Assembly: GCA_013041745.1 (NCBI GenBank)
Contig: JABDRN010000035.1
Location: 1 to 35,035, forward strand
Length of the DNA stretch: 35,035 bases
Origin: Gammaproteobacteria bacterium
GTDB lineage: Bacteria; Pseudomonadota; Gammaproteobacteria; SZUA-229
Reading direction: 5' to 3'
This document shows, in pieces, positions 26,736 through 35,035 of the stretch. The stretch's first letter is position 1. Each line of letters opens with the position of its first letter. Made by a program: the position numbers and the translations under genes. Below the pieces are notes generated by a model. The model ran no database searches and was not told the origin of the DNA. It was given only the letters and a program-made list of their open reading frames with translations.

Positions 26736-27278
26736 ATGAACGAATCAAATACAGACGATACAGAAGCAAATGAGATGCTGGCAAGTCTGGCAAACGATAT
26801 AGTTAACTTAATGCTTAGAGAGCATCAAAGTATTCATCAGGAACTAGATCATGTCAGCAACCTGATCAGTGATGCCAGCAAATCATTGAGCAGCAGTTTC
26901 GATGAAATAAATACTATTGCAATCAAACAGAATTCATTGCTCAACACAGACAGTAAAGTGTCAAAAGAAACAAGCGACGATCTAGCGACTCAACTAAAAA
27001 AGAACCAGCTCAATGTTGTCACCGCACTTCAATTTGATGACATCGTACAACAGTTAACAAAGCATTCACAGAGCAGAACCAGCCACATCCAGATGATGTT
27101 CAATAAACTGGCAACATACCTGGATGAGATTAAAGAATTAGAATACAAATCTGCCCCGGCGATCAATGACAGGATTCATGACTTAAGGCATGATGTCGCG
27201 AAGCTGCGTATAGAGCTTGAGAAAGAGAATCCAGTCAAGCAAACTTCTCTCAGTACAGGAAAAACTGAACTGTTTTGA
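26736..27278 (+). CDS. Helical chemotaxis-operon protein, candidate CheZ-like phosphatase
   Basis: Protein of 180 residues, predicted almost wholly alpha-helical and coiled-coil, with no membrane segment. The middle has ALQFDDIVQQLTKHSQSR. D101/D102 and Q105/Q106 give DxxxQ spacing, as in the phosphatase site of CheZ (Asp and Gln four residues apart, in a QDLTGQ context), here on a long helix with matching amphipathic pattern. The C-terminus ends GKTELF after a likely disordered linker, as CheZ ends in a separate CheY-binding peptide. It is the last gene of the cluster, 11 nt after cheB. No other CheZ, CheC or CheX is visible, so a phosphatase role is plausible. A structural role is the alternative. 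Confidence 0.7.
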   Translation: MNESNTDDTEANEMLASLANDIVNLMLREHQSIHQELDHVSNLISDASKSLSSSFDEINTIAIKQNSLLNTDSKVSKETSDDLATQLKKNQLNVVTALQFDDIVQQLTKHSQSRTSHIQMMFNKLATYLDEIKELEYKSAPAINDRIHDLRHDVAKLRIELEKENPVKQTSLSTGKTELF

Positions 27279-27404
27279 TACTACTTTCTATAAAGCACTA
27301 CTCAGCAATTATCTGTATTTAAGTAATATCGAGTATTGTGCTCAGCAGCAAGCTATATATGTCGCATTTTTAAAAGACGTTGATAAGAGCAGAGCCCAGG
27401 GATG

Positions 27405-27626
27405 TCAGGTGGCATTGTGCATGACGAGCTTGACAACGCCGATGACGATCAAGATGAACACTACCGCAAATACGATACCGCCGATGATGAAATGGTGAAA
27501 TTTGCCATGTTCAAAATCACGCTCTCTATTCTTCTTTGATTGCACACCAAATGCAGCAGCGATGATACTGCTGATGAACGAGAGTGGCGTGATCTTTTTT
27601 GGCGTATCCTGTTTTTCAGTATTCAT
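27405..27626 (-). CDS. DUF2970 family small membrane protein
   Basis: Protein of 73 residues from the ATG at 27626; a TTG 12 nt upstream is possible but lacks support. It matches the DUF2970 pattern: a hydrophobic segment (about 17-28) ending in AAFGVQSKKNRERDFEHGK, then one clear transmembrane helix (HFIIGGIVFAVVFILIVIGV). The function of this family is unknown. Its location near galU and opposite the end of the chemotaxis run says little. The 126 nt between it and the CheZ-like gene hold no obvious terminator. Confidence 0.82.
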   Translation of the reverse strand: MNTEKQDTPKKITPLSFISSIIAAAFGVQSKKNRERDFEHGKFHHFIIGGIVFAVVFILIVIGVVKLVMHNAT

Positions 27627-27684
27627 GTAACTTATCAACCAGGGGTGAAATTAGATTTATTCTATATAATTATACCCTAATGTA

Positions 27685-28563
27685 TTAATCGAGTTTCAGA
27701 TTTCTCAGGTATTCCTTAAATTCCTCTGCCATCTCATCATGTTGAAGCGCGATTTCGACATTGGCTTCCAGGTATCCGTTTTTACTGCCACAGTCATATC
27801 GGCGGCCTTCGAAGCTGTAGGCATAGATCTCTTCTTTTTTTCTTAGCTCTGCTATAGCGTCTGTCAGCTGGATCTCGTTACCCGCTCCTCGCTGTGTCGT
27901 CCGGAGCACGTCGAGAATGGCGGGTGTCAGTATATAACGACCGACTACCGCCTGGTCAGATGGCGACTCTTCGGCTGATGGCTTCTCGATGAGATCGTCG
28001 ACACGGGCGAGCCTGTCCTCCAGCTTCGGTCCCGCGACCATACCATACTTGTGGCTTTCAGCGATCGGCACTGTCTGGGTACCTATGACACTGCCCTGTT
28101 TTTTCTCATAGACATCGACCATCTGCTGGATACAGCTAGGGCCATCCTTGTTATAGATCAGGTCATCGGGCAATAACACGGCAAACGGTTTATTACCTAT
28201 CGCTGGCTCGGCACATAGTACCGCATGACCGAGACCCAGGGCCTCAGACTGGCGTATGAATACACAGTGGATGTGTGAAGGAACCACCTGTTGAACCACT
28301 TCCAGCAGCGCGTCTTTTTTTCTCAGTGCCAGCTCGGTTTCCAGTTCATACGCCTTATCATAATGGTCGATAATAGCGTTTTTTGTACGACCGACGACAA
28401 AGACCAGGTTCTCCATACCTGCGGCGACAGCCTCTTCGGATGCGTACTGTATCAATGGTTTATCCACCACTGTCAGCATCTCTTTTGCTATGGCTTTTGT
28501 GGCCGGTAAAAAGCGTGTTCCCAGGCCGGCAACGGGGAAAACGGCCGTACGAATTGAACTCAT
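27685..28563 (-). CDS. galU: UTP-glucose-1-phosphate uridylyltransferase
   Basis: Makes UDP-glucose from UTP and glucose-1-phosphate, feeding LPS core, capsule and other glycan synthesis. From ATG 28563 it has 292 residues. The N-terminal nucleotide-binding motif is AGLGTRFLPATKAIAKEMLT with DKPLIQYA, followed by FVVGRTKNAIIDHYDK, the UTP/metal region VLLPDDLI, LVEKP-type DDLIEKPSAEESPS, and the C-terminal FEGRRYDCGSKNGYLEAN. Length and motifs are standard. An AAGGA Shine-Dalgarno sits just upstream of this start; the longer frame to 28617 is not supported. It is divergent from fdxA across 110 nt. Confidence 0.96.
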   Translation of the reverse strand: MSSIRTAVFPVAGLGTRFLPATKAIAKEMLTVVDKPLIQYASEEAVAAGMENLVFVVGRTKNAIIDHYDKAYELETELALRKKDALLEVVQQVVPSHIHCVFIRQSEALGLGHAVLCAEPAIGNKPFAVLLPDDLIYNKDGPSCIQQMVDVYEKKQGSVIGTQTVPIAESHKYGMVAGPKLEDRLARVDDLIEKPSAEESPSDQAVVGRYILTPAILDVLRTTQRGAGNEIQLTDAIAELRKKEEIYAYSFEGRRYDCGSKNGYLEANVEIALQHDEMAEEFKEYLRNLKLD

Positions 28564-28610
28564 GACAGGATCCTTAAATTGTTTCAAATAAACATCGATT
28601 TTAAACCATG

Positions 28611-28638
28611 TTGGCATGCATATCAGGATGACTATGGT
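28611..28638 (+). promoter_or_regulatory. Possible sigma70 promoter for fdxA
   Basis: TTGGCA (28611-28616) and TATGGT (28633-28638) are separated by 16 nt, 36 nt before the fdxA start codon. The -10 is imperfect and an overlapping TAAAAT (28638-28643) could serve instead. No [Fe-S]-regulator or other operator is evident. Confidence 0.3.
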
Positions 28639-28673
28639 AAAATTTCAGGGTTTTTTTCAAAAGTAGAATTGTT

Positions 28674-28997
28674 ATGACCTATGTAGTTGTTGAAGATTGT
28701 ATCAAATGCAAGCACACCGACTGTGTCGATGTATGCCCGGTTGACTGTTTCCATGAAGGTCCCAATTTCCTGGTGATCGATCCTGAAGAATGTATCGACT
28801 GCACCTTGTGTGAGCCTGAGTGCCCCATCGGCGCAATTTTTGCCGATGACGATGTCCCCGAAGGTCAGGAAAATTTCATCGCCCTCAATGCGGAATTAAG
28901 CCTGGAATGGCCGGTTATCAATGTCAGTAAAGAATCTCTACCTGATGCTGCTGAATGGGAAGGCGTACCGGACAAGTTAAAATTACTGGAAAGATAA
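28674..28997 (+). CDS. fdxA: Seven-iron ferredoxin FdxA
   Basis: Small soluble electron carrier, 107 residues, of the Azotobacter ferredoxin I type. Cysteines are at 9, 12, 17, 21, 25, 40, 43, 46 and 50. By comparison with that family, C9, C17 and C50 bind a [3Fe-4S] cluster, C21, C40, C43 and C46 bind a [4Fe-4S] cluster, and C12 and C25 are spare. The C-terminal about 50 residues ([20 protein letters not shown]) are the usual extension. It is preceded by galU on the opposite strand and followed 18 nt later by the nuclease gene. Co-transcription with an iron-sulfur nuclease is possible but the redox partner is unknown. Confidence 0.95.
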   Translation: MTYVVVEDCIKCKHTDCVDVCPVDCFHEGPNFLVIDPEECIDCTLCEPECPIGAIFADDDVPEGQENFIALNAELSLEWPVINVSKESLPDAAEWEGVPDKLKLLER

Positions 28998-29015
28998 CAC
29001 CGCTAGCCTTAACCT

Positions 29016-31871
29016 GTGACAACACCAACCATTATTGAATTAGCTCCCCATAAAAACATACTTCAATTCACCGCTGAGTTCATTTTTGATAAATTTAGCG
29101 GTGAAATACCCGATTTTTCTGACCTCTATGTCTTGTTACCGCAGACACAGGTAATAAGGCCATTTAATGAAACGCTGTGTCGCGCTCTTCCTGAAGACGT
29201 GCCTGCCATCATCCCTCCCTGGTCGGGCACATTAAGGAACTGGATACACGAATATTCCAGCATCGAGCATGCCGAATACCAGGTCATCAGCTCACATGCA
29301 CGTCAGTTACTGTTTATCGAGGCACTGCAACAACACCCTGATCTGTTCAAAGAAGAAAACAAGTGGCAGGTCACTCAGGCACTACTGGAGCTGTTTGACG
29401 AACTTAGCCTGAACCAGGCTGAATTATTTACCACTGCCGAAGGCTGGCATGAACAATTACGTCAGGCTTATGGTATCGCACAGCAGGACCTGGATCACCT
29501 GCATTACGAGAGCAGGCTGGTTTACACGCTATGGCATGCCTGGCAGACACAACTCAGTGAGAATGAGCTATACGATGAAACCACTGAGTACATCTCCCGC
29601 CTGAGCAATGCGCCCACAGCCATCGATAATAAATATTTCATCTGCCTCGGCCTCGCTAACTACAGCGGGACCGAACAGGAATTCATCAACCTTCTCGTCA
29701 GCAGACAGCAATGCCAGATAATAGAATATAGCGATACTATGGATGTTGATGAAAGCACACTCGACGGCAATAGCTTCTCGGCATTCATCAGTAACGCCTT
29801 CGCGCAGTCACCAGTCACGATAAAACAACGCGCTGAGAGCTTCTCGAAACACTACGGCGCTGACTTTTCTGGCAGCCCGCCATTTAGCACTTACATGGCG
29901 AGTGATGATGAACAGCAGATACGCGCTATTGACTATTTCATTCGCAAAAACATCATCAACGGCGTCGATAATATTGCTGTTATCAGTGAAGACCGAAAAC
30001 TGTCAAGACGTCTACGCGCCCTGCTGGAGCGAGCTGATATTCAATTGCAGGACAGGGCCGGATGGTCTCTGGCGACGACACAGGCATCGACTATCATCGA
30101 ACGCTGGTTGCAATGTATCGAAGAAGATTTCAGCGCCTATCCCTTGCTAGACTGTTTGAAATCGCCATTTTTGGAAATTTCAGCCTCCGTATCCGACTTC
30201 AAGCACAATATCTACCGTTTTGAGCATGACCTGATCTTCCACGAAAATGTCAGTAGTAATATCAGAGAATATAAGAAGAAACTGAAAGAGCGCCTGGAAC
30301 GCTTGAGCCACTGGCCACAGGACGCTTACAAATCATTGACAGATACGCTGGACTATATCGCTGACATCGCAGAGCCATTATCGGTAATTCACCGCAAAAA
30401 CAAGTCGATACACCTGTCTGTTTTTCTGGATGAGCTGTTAGCCTGCCTTGAACAGCTCGGTGTATTGAAGAATTATAAGAATGATGAGGCCGGGCTGCTG
30501 TTACTACAGGCCTTCGACTCTTTGAAACAGAGCATCGCTCATTCAGACCCCGCACTGAGTTGGCAGGATTGCCGTCAGTGGCTGGGCATGGCCCTGGAAT
30601 CACAACACTTCACGCCGATCAGCAACGACTCCAGGGTACAGCTGATGACTCTCGAACAGGCATCCTTTCAGCATTTTGATTGCATCATAATCGCAGCGAC
30701 AGAATCACAGCATTTCCCCGGCAACGCAAGAACCTCGCCGTTCTTCAACCAGTCAGTGCGTGACTCACTGGGACTGGATACCTGGGAGAAGCAGCATAAA
30801 CGACGCCATGAACAGTTTAACCGCGCCTTATTATCCTCACCAGAAATATTACTTACCGCATGCAATGAAGACAAAGGTGAGGACAAACCAGTCTCCCCCT
30901 GGTTAGAGTTACTGGCCAGCTTTTACCAGCTGTGCTTTGACAAATCAGTCGAAGACCAGCACCTGCAAGAGCTGGTGCTATCGAACAACGAGGTATTCAG
31001 ATGTGATGAAGCATCCCTGCCAGAGGTTTCTCAGCAGCCGATGCCGGTTATACCTCTAGACCTGATAGCTGAAAAATTATCTGCAAGTTCTTATCAGCGT
31101 ATCATCAACTGCCCTTACCAGTATTTCGCTGCGGATGGACTGGGTCTCAAACCACTTGAAGAACTCAGCGAAGAGTTAAAAAAGTCTGACTATGGCAAAC
31201 GCATCCATCTGATCCTGCAAGTATTTCACAGTGGCCATAAAAAACATGGTAAAGCTTTCGGTAAACCGTTAACTGAAGATAACAGGTCAGCAGCAGAAAC
31301 ATTCCTCAACAGACTTTCAGAAAAAATATTTCTGCAAGACCTGGATGATAATGTTTTACACCGCAGTTGGTTATTTCGCTGGAAAAAACACATACCGTCC
31401 TATATCGACTGGCAACTCCGCCACCAGGCCGACTGGGAGATCTTTGAGAGTGAAAAGATGCTTGAAAGTGAACTGGAAGGATCTGTAAAAATCTATGGCT
31501 TCCTCGATCGCATCGACCGCAACAAGGAAAACAGCACTCATGCCATCATCGATTACAAGACAGGGATGACAGCCATGCAGGAGGATGTTGATAGCGGGGA
31601 AAATGTCCAGCTATCCACATATGCACTGCTCGATGACGAAGCCAGTGAAGTGAGCTATCTGTCGGTTGATTCTTCTCATCAGAAAGTTGAGAGCAAATCG
31701 TGTTTATCTGCAGAAGAGCTGGAGATTAATCGCCAGCACAACAAGCAGCGTATCGTGGAAATATTTGATCAGATGAAAAGCGGCACATCGCTTAGCGCCT
31801 GGGGCGATGACGACGTTTGCCGTTACTGTAATTTTTCCGGCTTATGCCGAAGAGACGAATGGAATGACTGA
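29016..31871 (+). CDS. AddB/RecB-like PD-(D/E)XK nuclease with Fe-S cysteine set (probable DNA repair protein)
   Basis: Protein of 951 residues starting at GTG 29016. The first about 600 residues resemble an inactivated UvrD-type helicase, as in AddB: LYVLLPQTQVIRPF at the N-terminus but no Walker A GKT. Residues of about 690-951 form a RecB-family nuclease with GFLDRID (D831) and IIDYKTG (D846, K848). Cys699 (INCPYQYFAADGL) and Cys935, Cys938 and Cys944 (CRYCNFSGLC) match the four-cysteine [4Fe-4S] staple of AddB-type nucleases. It fits the family annotated as probable DNA repair protein in gammaproteobacteria. No AddA/UvrD-like partner gene is adjacent in the window, where the neighbours are fdxA and a beta-propeller gene. 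Confidence 0.87.
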   Translation: MTTPTIIELAPHKNILQFTAEFIFDKFSGEIPDFSDLYVLLPQTQVIRPFNETLCRALPEDVPAIIPPWSGTLRNWIHEYSSIEHAEYQVISSHARQLLFIEALQQHPDLFKEENKWQVTQALLELFDELSLNQAELFTTAEGWHEQLRQAYGIAQQDLDHLHYESRLVYTLWHAWQTQLSENELYDETTEYISRLSNAPTAIDNKYFICLGLANYSGTEQEFINLLVSRQQCQIIEYSDTMDVDESTLDGNSFSAFISNAFAQSPVTIKQRAESFSKHYGADFSGSPPFSTYMASDDEQQIRAIDYFIRKNIINGVDNIAVISEDRKLSRRLRALLERADIQLQDRAGWSLATTQASTIIERWLQCIEEDFSAYPLLDCLKSPFLEISASVSDFKHNIYRFEHDLIFHENVSSNIREYKKKLKERLERLSHWPQDAYKSLTDTLDYIADIAEPLSVIHRKNKSIHLSVFLDELLACLEQLGVLKNYKNDEAGLLLLQAFDSLKQSIAHSDPALSWQDCRQWLGMALESQHFTPISNDSRVQLMTLEQASFQHFDCIIIAATESQHFPGNARTSPFFNQSVRDSLGLDTWEKQHKRRHEQFNRALLSSPEILLTACNEDKGEDKPVSPWLELLASFYQLCFDKSVEDQHLQELVLSNNEVFRCDEASLPEVSQQPMPVIPLDLIAEKLSASSYQRIINCPYQYFAADGLGLKPLEELSEELKKSDYGKRIHLILQVFHSGHKKHGKAFGKPLTEDNRSAAETFLNRLSEKIFLQDLDDNVLHRSWLFRWKKHIPSYIDWQLRHQADWEIFESEKMLESELEGSVKIYGFLDRIDRNKENSTHAIIDYKTGMTAMQEDVDSGENVQLSTYALLDDEASEVSYLSVDSSHQKVESKSCLSAEELEINRQHNKQRIVEIFDQMKSGTSLSAWGDDDVCRYCNFSGLCRRDEWND

Positions 31872-31957
31872 TATCACGGTAAAAATCAACGTCGCCAGTA
31901 GGATCATGTTTATCAAACCTGCTGCAACACTAGGAGTGATATACATTACCCTACAGG

Positions 31958-31981
31958 ACTGACCTACCGAGACCGGTCAGT
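31958..31981. terminator. Palindrome between convergent genes, possible bidirectional terminator
   Basis: ACTGACC (31958-31964) pairs perfectly with GGTCAGT (31975-31981) around a 10-nt loop, just beyond the stop of the leftward beta-propeller gene and 87 nt past the nuclease stop. There is no T-run on either strand, so it could equally be an mRNA 3'-end stabiliser. The rest of 31872-31983 shows nothing else. Confidence 0.35.
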
Positions 31982-31983
31982 AC

Positions 31984-33093
31984 TTATTTCACAGCAAATA
32001 ATGACCCTTTGACACTGTTGAAATAGACATGTCCGTCATCGACAACTGGCGCCGAGTATATGTGGCCATCGACTTTATACTTCCAGCGCAAGGTGCCTTC
32101 ATCTGCGTCTATAGCATATAGATAGCTGTCGGTACTACCGACATAGACTGTATCAGATGCGATACTGACCGGTGCGAAGACAGCACCTTCAGTGCGAAAC
32201 TCCCACTCACGGGTTCCATCTTCAGTATCGTATGCATAGATATAACCGTCTTTACTGCCAATGAAAACATAGCCATCATAGATAGCTGGTGATGACAGTA
32301 CCGGGCCGGCAGTTTTCTTTACCCATGTTTGCTGACCGGTATAAATATTAACCGCATATACACGTTTGTCATCACTTCCAAAATAAACATTGTTAGCATC
32401 AACTGCAGGTGATGAATGTATTTTTCCAGTCGCCTTGAAGCGCCAGTATTCCTGACCGGTGTTCTTATTCACTGCAAACATATGACCACCGAGGGTTCCA
32501 AAAAAGATATAATTTCCCGAGATCGCCGGTGAACTGTAGATGGCCGCACCTGCGTCAAAACTCCACTTTCGATAACCGTTGCTGGCATCAGCTGCATAAA
32601 GACTTCCGTCTTCACTGGCGAAATAGACGATACCTTCAGAGATGATGGGCGATGAGGAAATGGGTCCATCTGTTTTCTGCTTCCACACCAGGGCCTGGGT
32701 GTCGTCCTTAATCGCATAAAGGTTTTTATCCCAACTGCCGATATAGACTATACCGTCGGAAACAGCCGGTGTTGCCTCTATGTTGCCGCCTGTTTTGAAG
32801 CGCCATTTCATCTGCCCAGTTTGTTGATCGATGGCATACATATGCTTGTCATTGCTGCCAAGATAGACCTTGCCATTGGCAACAGTCGGCGAAGAATAGG
32901 TTTTATCAGGAGCACTGTATTTCCAGTCTAATGAGTCCAGACTGGTGGGACCAGCTTCAGGGTAAACCGCCGAGTGGCTGGAATCTGAGCGGAACATACT
33001 TGTCTTACCAGTGCCACACGATGTCAGTGTCAAGGTTAATGCCGTAATGCCGGCCAGTAACAGTTTATTGTTGAATATTTTATTATCGATCAT
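31984..33093 (-). CDS. PQQ-like eight-repeat beta-propeller lipoprotein
   Basis: Envelope protein of 369 residues. Residues 1-25 form a lipoprotein signal peptide with lipobox LTS-C (Cys26). From about residue 60 the sequence is eight tandem repeats of about 40 residues, each with [SA]-[ST]-P-x-[VI] (YSSPTV, EATPAV, SSSPII, YSSPAI, HSSPAV, LSSPAI, FAPVSI, YSAPVV), then VYxGSxDxxxYAxD and a W-x-F/Y element, which should close as an eight-bladed propeller. Free PQQ binding is not implied. The fold resembles BamB, but bamB-type neighbours (der, hisS) are absent. A GGAG ribosome-binding site precedes the ATG. It is a single-gene unit; 33094-33251 upstream holds only its presumed promoter. Confidence 0.88.
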   Translation of the reverse strand: MIDNKIFNNKLLLAGITALTLTLTSCGTGKTSMFRSDSSHSAVYPEAGPTSLDSLDWKYSAPDKTYSSPTVANGKVYLGSNDKHMYAIDQQTGQMKWRFKTGGNIEATPAVSDGIVYIGSWDKNLYAIKDDTQALVWKQKTDGPISSSPIISEGIVYFASEDGSLYAADASNGYRKWSFDAGAAIYSSPAISGNYIFFGTLGGHMFAVNKNTGQEYWRFKATGKIHSSPAVDANNVYFGSDDKRVYAVNIYTGQQTWVKKTAGPVLSSPAIYDGYVFIGSKDGYIYAYDTEDGTREWEFRTEGAVFAPVSIASDTVYVGSTDSYLYAIDADEGTLRWKYKVDGHIYSAPVVDDGHVYFNSVKGSLFAVK

Positions 33094-33251
33094 GAATTAC
33101 TCCATCATTCCCCATACTTTCTTATTATGTTCAGTCTCTCAATCTGAGGCGTATATCTGACTATCGAAGATTAATTTATACTTGATTTAGCGCTAATTTA
33201 CCTAATAAGTAGAATAGACCAATTTGGCTATATTTCGCGTAATTCAGGCTA

Positions 33252-34343
33252 TTATCGAATAGAAAAATAAGCAGCCCCGGCATTACACATCAGCTCATAG
33301 GCGATGCTCTCACTCGCTGCTGCAATCTCGTCGATACCCAACTCCCTGCCCCAGAGAACTACCCTGTCACCTACAGAAGCTTTAACACCGGTGAGATCGA
33401 TACTGATGCTATCCATCGAGACTCGACCGATGAGCTGACAGCGATGACCGTTGATCCATACCGGCGTGCCATTTTTAGCATGCCTCGGATAACCGTCACC
33501 GTAGCCCGCAGCAACAATGCCCATGGTCATATCCCTGTCAGCTACGAAGGTACTACCATAGCCGACGGCATCTCCCGCTTTTAGCTGTTTGATGGCGAGC
33601 AGTTCTGCCTCAAACTGCATGGCTGCCTGTAAGCCGAGTTCTTCAGCTGTGACGCCAGCAAAAGGTGAAGAGCCGTATAGCATGATGCCTGGACGCACCA
33701 TCTCGAAATGACTTTTCGGCATACTGATAATGGCCGCGGAATTGGCCATACTGCATTCGACATCAATATCATTAGTTACTTTAATAAACCTATCTAACTG
33801 TTTGTTATTTAATTCATTATTTCTTTCATCAGCATTGGCAAAGTGACTCATGATGTAAATCTTCGCGACGTTAGAGGAATTTCGTAACAGTGCAAAATAG
33901 TGTTCAGCATCATTCTCTGATATACCCAGTCGATGCATACCGGTATCGACCTTCAGCCATGCATCAACAGGTAAAGTCAGATTACTATCTATCAGCATAT
34001 CGAGCTGCTTCGACTGATGGATGACAGCTGAAATATTCAACGCAGAAAACTTCTCAAGCTCGTCGACATGATTAAAACCATGCAATACCAGCAGCGGTTT
34101 TGTACAGCCGGATGCACGCAAGGCAAAAGCCTCCTGCGGCATCGCCACAGCAAACATGTCCGCCGAATCGAGCACAGTTGCTGCATGCAGCATACCATGA
34201 CCATAGGCATTGGCCTTTATTACCGCCATCACCTGGGCATTGGGTGAATAGTCTCTAACCCGTTTCAGGTTATTTAATAGCGCGTCTGAATTGATGAGCA
34301 CCCTGGCTCGGCGCCAGTGCTGTGAGGACGTATCTTCACTCAT
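33252..34343 (-). CDS. alr: Alanine racemase
   Basis: PLP enzyme interconverting L- and D-alanine for peptidoglycan. It has 363 residues. The PLP lysine is K43 in AVIKANAYGHG. KVDTGMHRLGI, MSHFANADE and RPGIMLYGSSPF line the barrel active site. AAGYGDGYPRHAKNG supplies the second catalytic Tyr, and GRVSMDSISIDLT is in the C-terminal beta domain. The start codon overlaps the dnaB stop (ATGA), giving the dnaB-alr order found in many gammaproteobacteria. I use the biosynthetic name alr. No alanine-catabolic neighbour (dadA) is present. Confidence 0.95.
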   Translation of the reverse strand: MSEDTSSQHWRRARVLINSDALLNNLKRVRDYSPNAQVMAVIKANAYGHGMLHAATVLDSADMFAVAMPQEAFALRASGCTKPLLVLHGFNHVDELEKFSALNISAVIHQSKQLDMLIDSNLTLPVDAWLKVDTGMHRLGISENDAEHYFALLRNSSNVAKIYIMSHFANADERNNELNNKQLDRFIKVTNDIDVECSMANSAAIISMPKSHFEMVRPGIMLYGSSPFAGVTAEELGLQAAMQFEAELLAIKQLKAGDAVGYGSTFVADRDMTMGIVAAGYGDGYPRHAKNGTPVWINGHRCQLIGRVSMDSISIDLTGVKASVGDRVVLWGRELGIDEIAAASESIAYELMCNAGAAYFSIR

Positions 34344-35035
34344 TCAAAACCGTCAGTATTGTACATTTCAGGGATATAGTTTTCGAACTTGGTATATTTG
34401 CCTAAGAATGTAAGCAATGATTTACCGATCGGACCATTACGTTGTTTGGCGATAATTATCTCAGCAACACCTTTTTGCGGGCTGTCCTCATTGTAGACTT
34501 CATCGCGATAGATGAAGACGATCAGGTCGGCATCCTGCTCGATAGCACCCGATTCACGTAGATCTGACATCACCGGCCTCTTGTCGGGACGCTGCTCCAG
34601 ACTGCGGTTAAGCTGGGACAATGCGATGACCGGTACCTTTAGCTCTTTTGCCATGGCTTTCAGGCTGCGTGAGATCTCGGATATCTCTGTGGCACGGTTT
34701 TCGCTGCCACCATGGACCTGCATCAGCTGCAGGTAATCGATCACGATAAGGCCAAGGCCATGCTGACGCTTCAAGCGACGAGCTCTCGCCCTCACCTCGT
34801 TCGGTGACATCGCAGGCGTGTCATCGATATAAATATTTGCTTCAGACAGGATATGGATCGCAGAAGTGATACGAGCCCAATCTTCATCAGTCAGGTTGCC
34901 GGTTCTTATATGATGCTGATCAACACGACCGAGCGAGGAGATCATACGCATCGCCAGTGCATCGCCGGGCATCTCCATACTGAACACGGCGACCGGTATC
35001 TTATCGCCTATGGCGGCATTTTCGGCGATATTCAT
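34340..35035 (-). CDS. dnaB: Replicative DNA helicase DnaB, C-terminal part (cut by window edge)
   Basis: Hexameric 5'-3' helicase of the replication fork. Only the C-terminal 231 residues of an expected about 460 are in the window. The Met at 35035 is internal, not a start, and the Walker A motif lies outside. Visible are the RecA-fold elements FSMEMPGDALAMRM, DDTPAMSPNEVRARARRLKR, Walker B LGLIVIDYLQLMQV, the glutamine-sensor stretch VPVIALSQLNRSLEQRPDKR with PVMSDLRESGAIEQDADLI, and the end FLGKYTKFENYIPE. There is no intein or insertion in this part. It is upstream of alr with a 4-bp overlap. Confidence 0.96.
   Translation of the reverse strand: MNIAENAAIGDKIPVAVFSMEMPGDALAMRMISSLGRVDQHHIRTGNLTDEDWARITSAIHILSEANIYIDDTPAMSPNEVRARARRLKRQHGLGLIVIDYLQLMQVHGGSENRATEISEISRSLKAMAKELKVPVIALSQLNRSLEQRPDKRPVMSDLRESGAIEQDADLIVFIYRDEVYNEDSPQKGVAEIIIAKQRNGPIGKSLLTFLGKYTKFENYIPEMYNTDGFE

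Noticed and set aside
27217-27498. Rightward frame of 93 codons after the CheZ-like gene
   Set aside because: It overlaps the real CheZ-like and DUF2970 genes in other frames and resembles no protein.

Overview
This window looks like a chromosomal segment of a free-living gammaproteobacterium of moderate GC content. The housekeeping genes point that way: an accA-tilS pair, a TruD-type pseudouridine synthase, uvrB, galU, fdxA, and dnaB overlapping alr. So do the two-membrane envelope proteins (lipoproteins, outer-membrane barrels ending in Phe) and a full chemosensory cluster. The sequence alone does not let me name the genus.

Layout. Positions 1-800 hold no convincing gene. They contain two inverted copies of a highly structured dispersed repeat, whose stems differ between copies by compensatory changes while a 24-nt hairpin loop is identical, followed by a short direct repeat. 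Next is a leftward housekeeping group, truD > accA > tilS. A lipoprotein SGNH hydrolase diverges from truD with overlapping 5' ends. From about 5.07 to 10.3 kb runs a rightward envelope operon: a TetR-family regulator with a palindrome inside its own promoter, a 12-TM RND/MMPL exporter, a LolA-like periplasmic protein and an outer-membrane barrel. Together these look like a trans-envelope route for a hydrophobic substrate. An unrelated small barrel and uvrB lie on the other strand, followed by a class I aminotransferase, tRNA-Asn(GTT) and a terminator.

The central block (14.8-27.3 kb) is a chemosensory system. It has two methyl-accepting chemotaxis proteins (one with a periplasmic helical domain, one almost without a periplasmic part), a response regulator with a degenerate GGDEF-like domain and a stand-alone CheY-like regulator. 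Then comes a colinear run CheW-CheY-CheA-STAS-CheR-CheD-CheB and a last small protein carrying a DxxxQ motif like the CheZ phosphatase site. Both receptors end in WxxF pentapeptides of the CheR/CheB-tethering type, so receptor methylation, CheD deamidation and CheB demethylation probably act on them. The STAS protein has a lysine-rich, histone-H1-like tail. CheD and the CheZ-like protein share a C-terminal G-[RK]-x-[DE]-L-F ending. No flagellar or pilus genes are in the window, so the motor or other output is unknown.

The right end holds a DUF2970 membrane protein, galU, fdxA, a large AddB-like PD-(D/E)XK nuclease without an adjacent helicase partner, an eight-repeat PQQ-type beta-propeller lipoprotein, alr, and the 3' part of dnaB running off the window edge.
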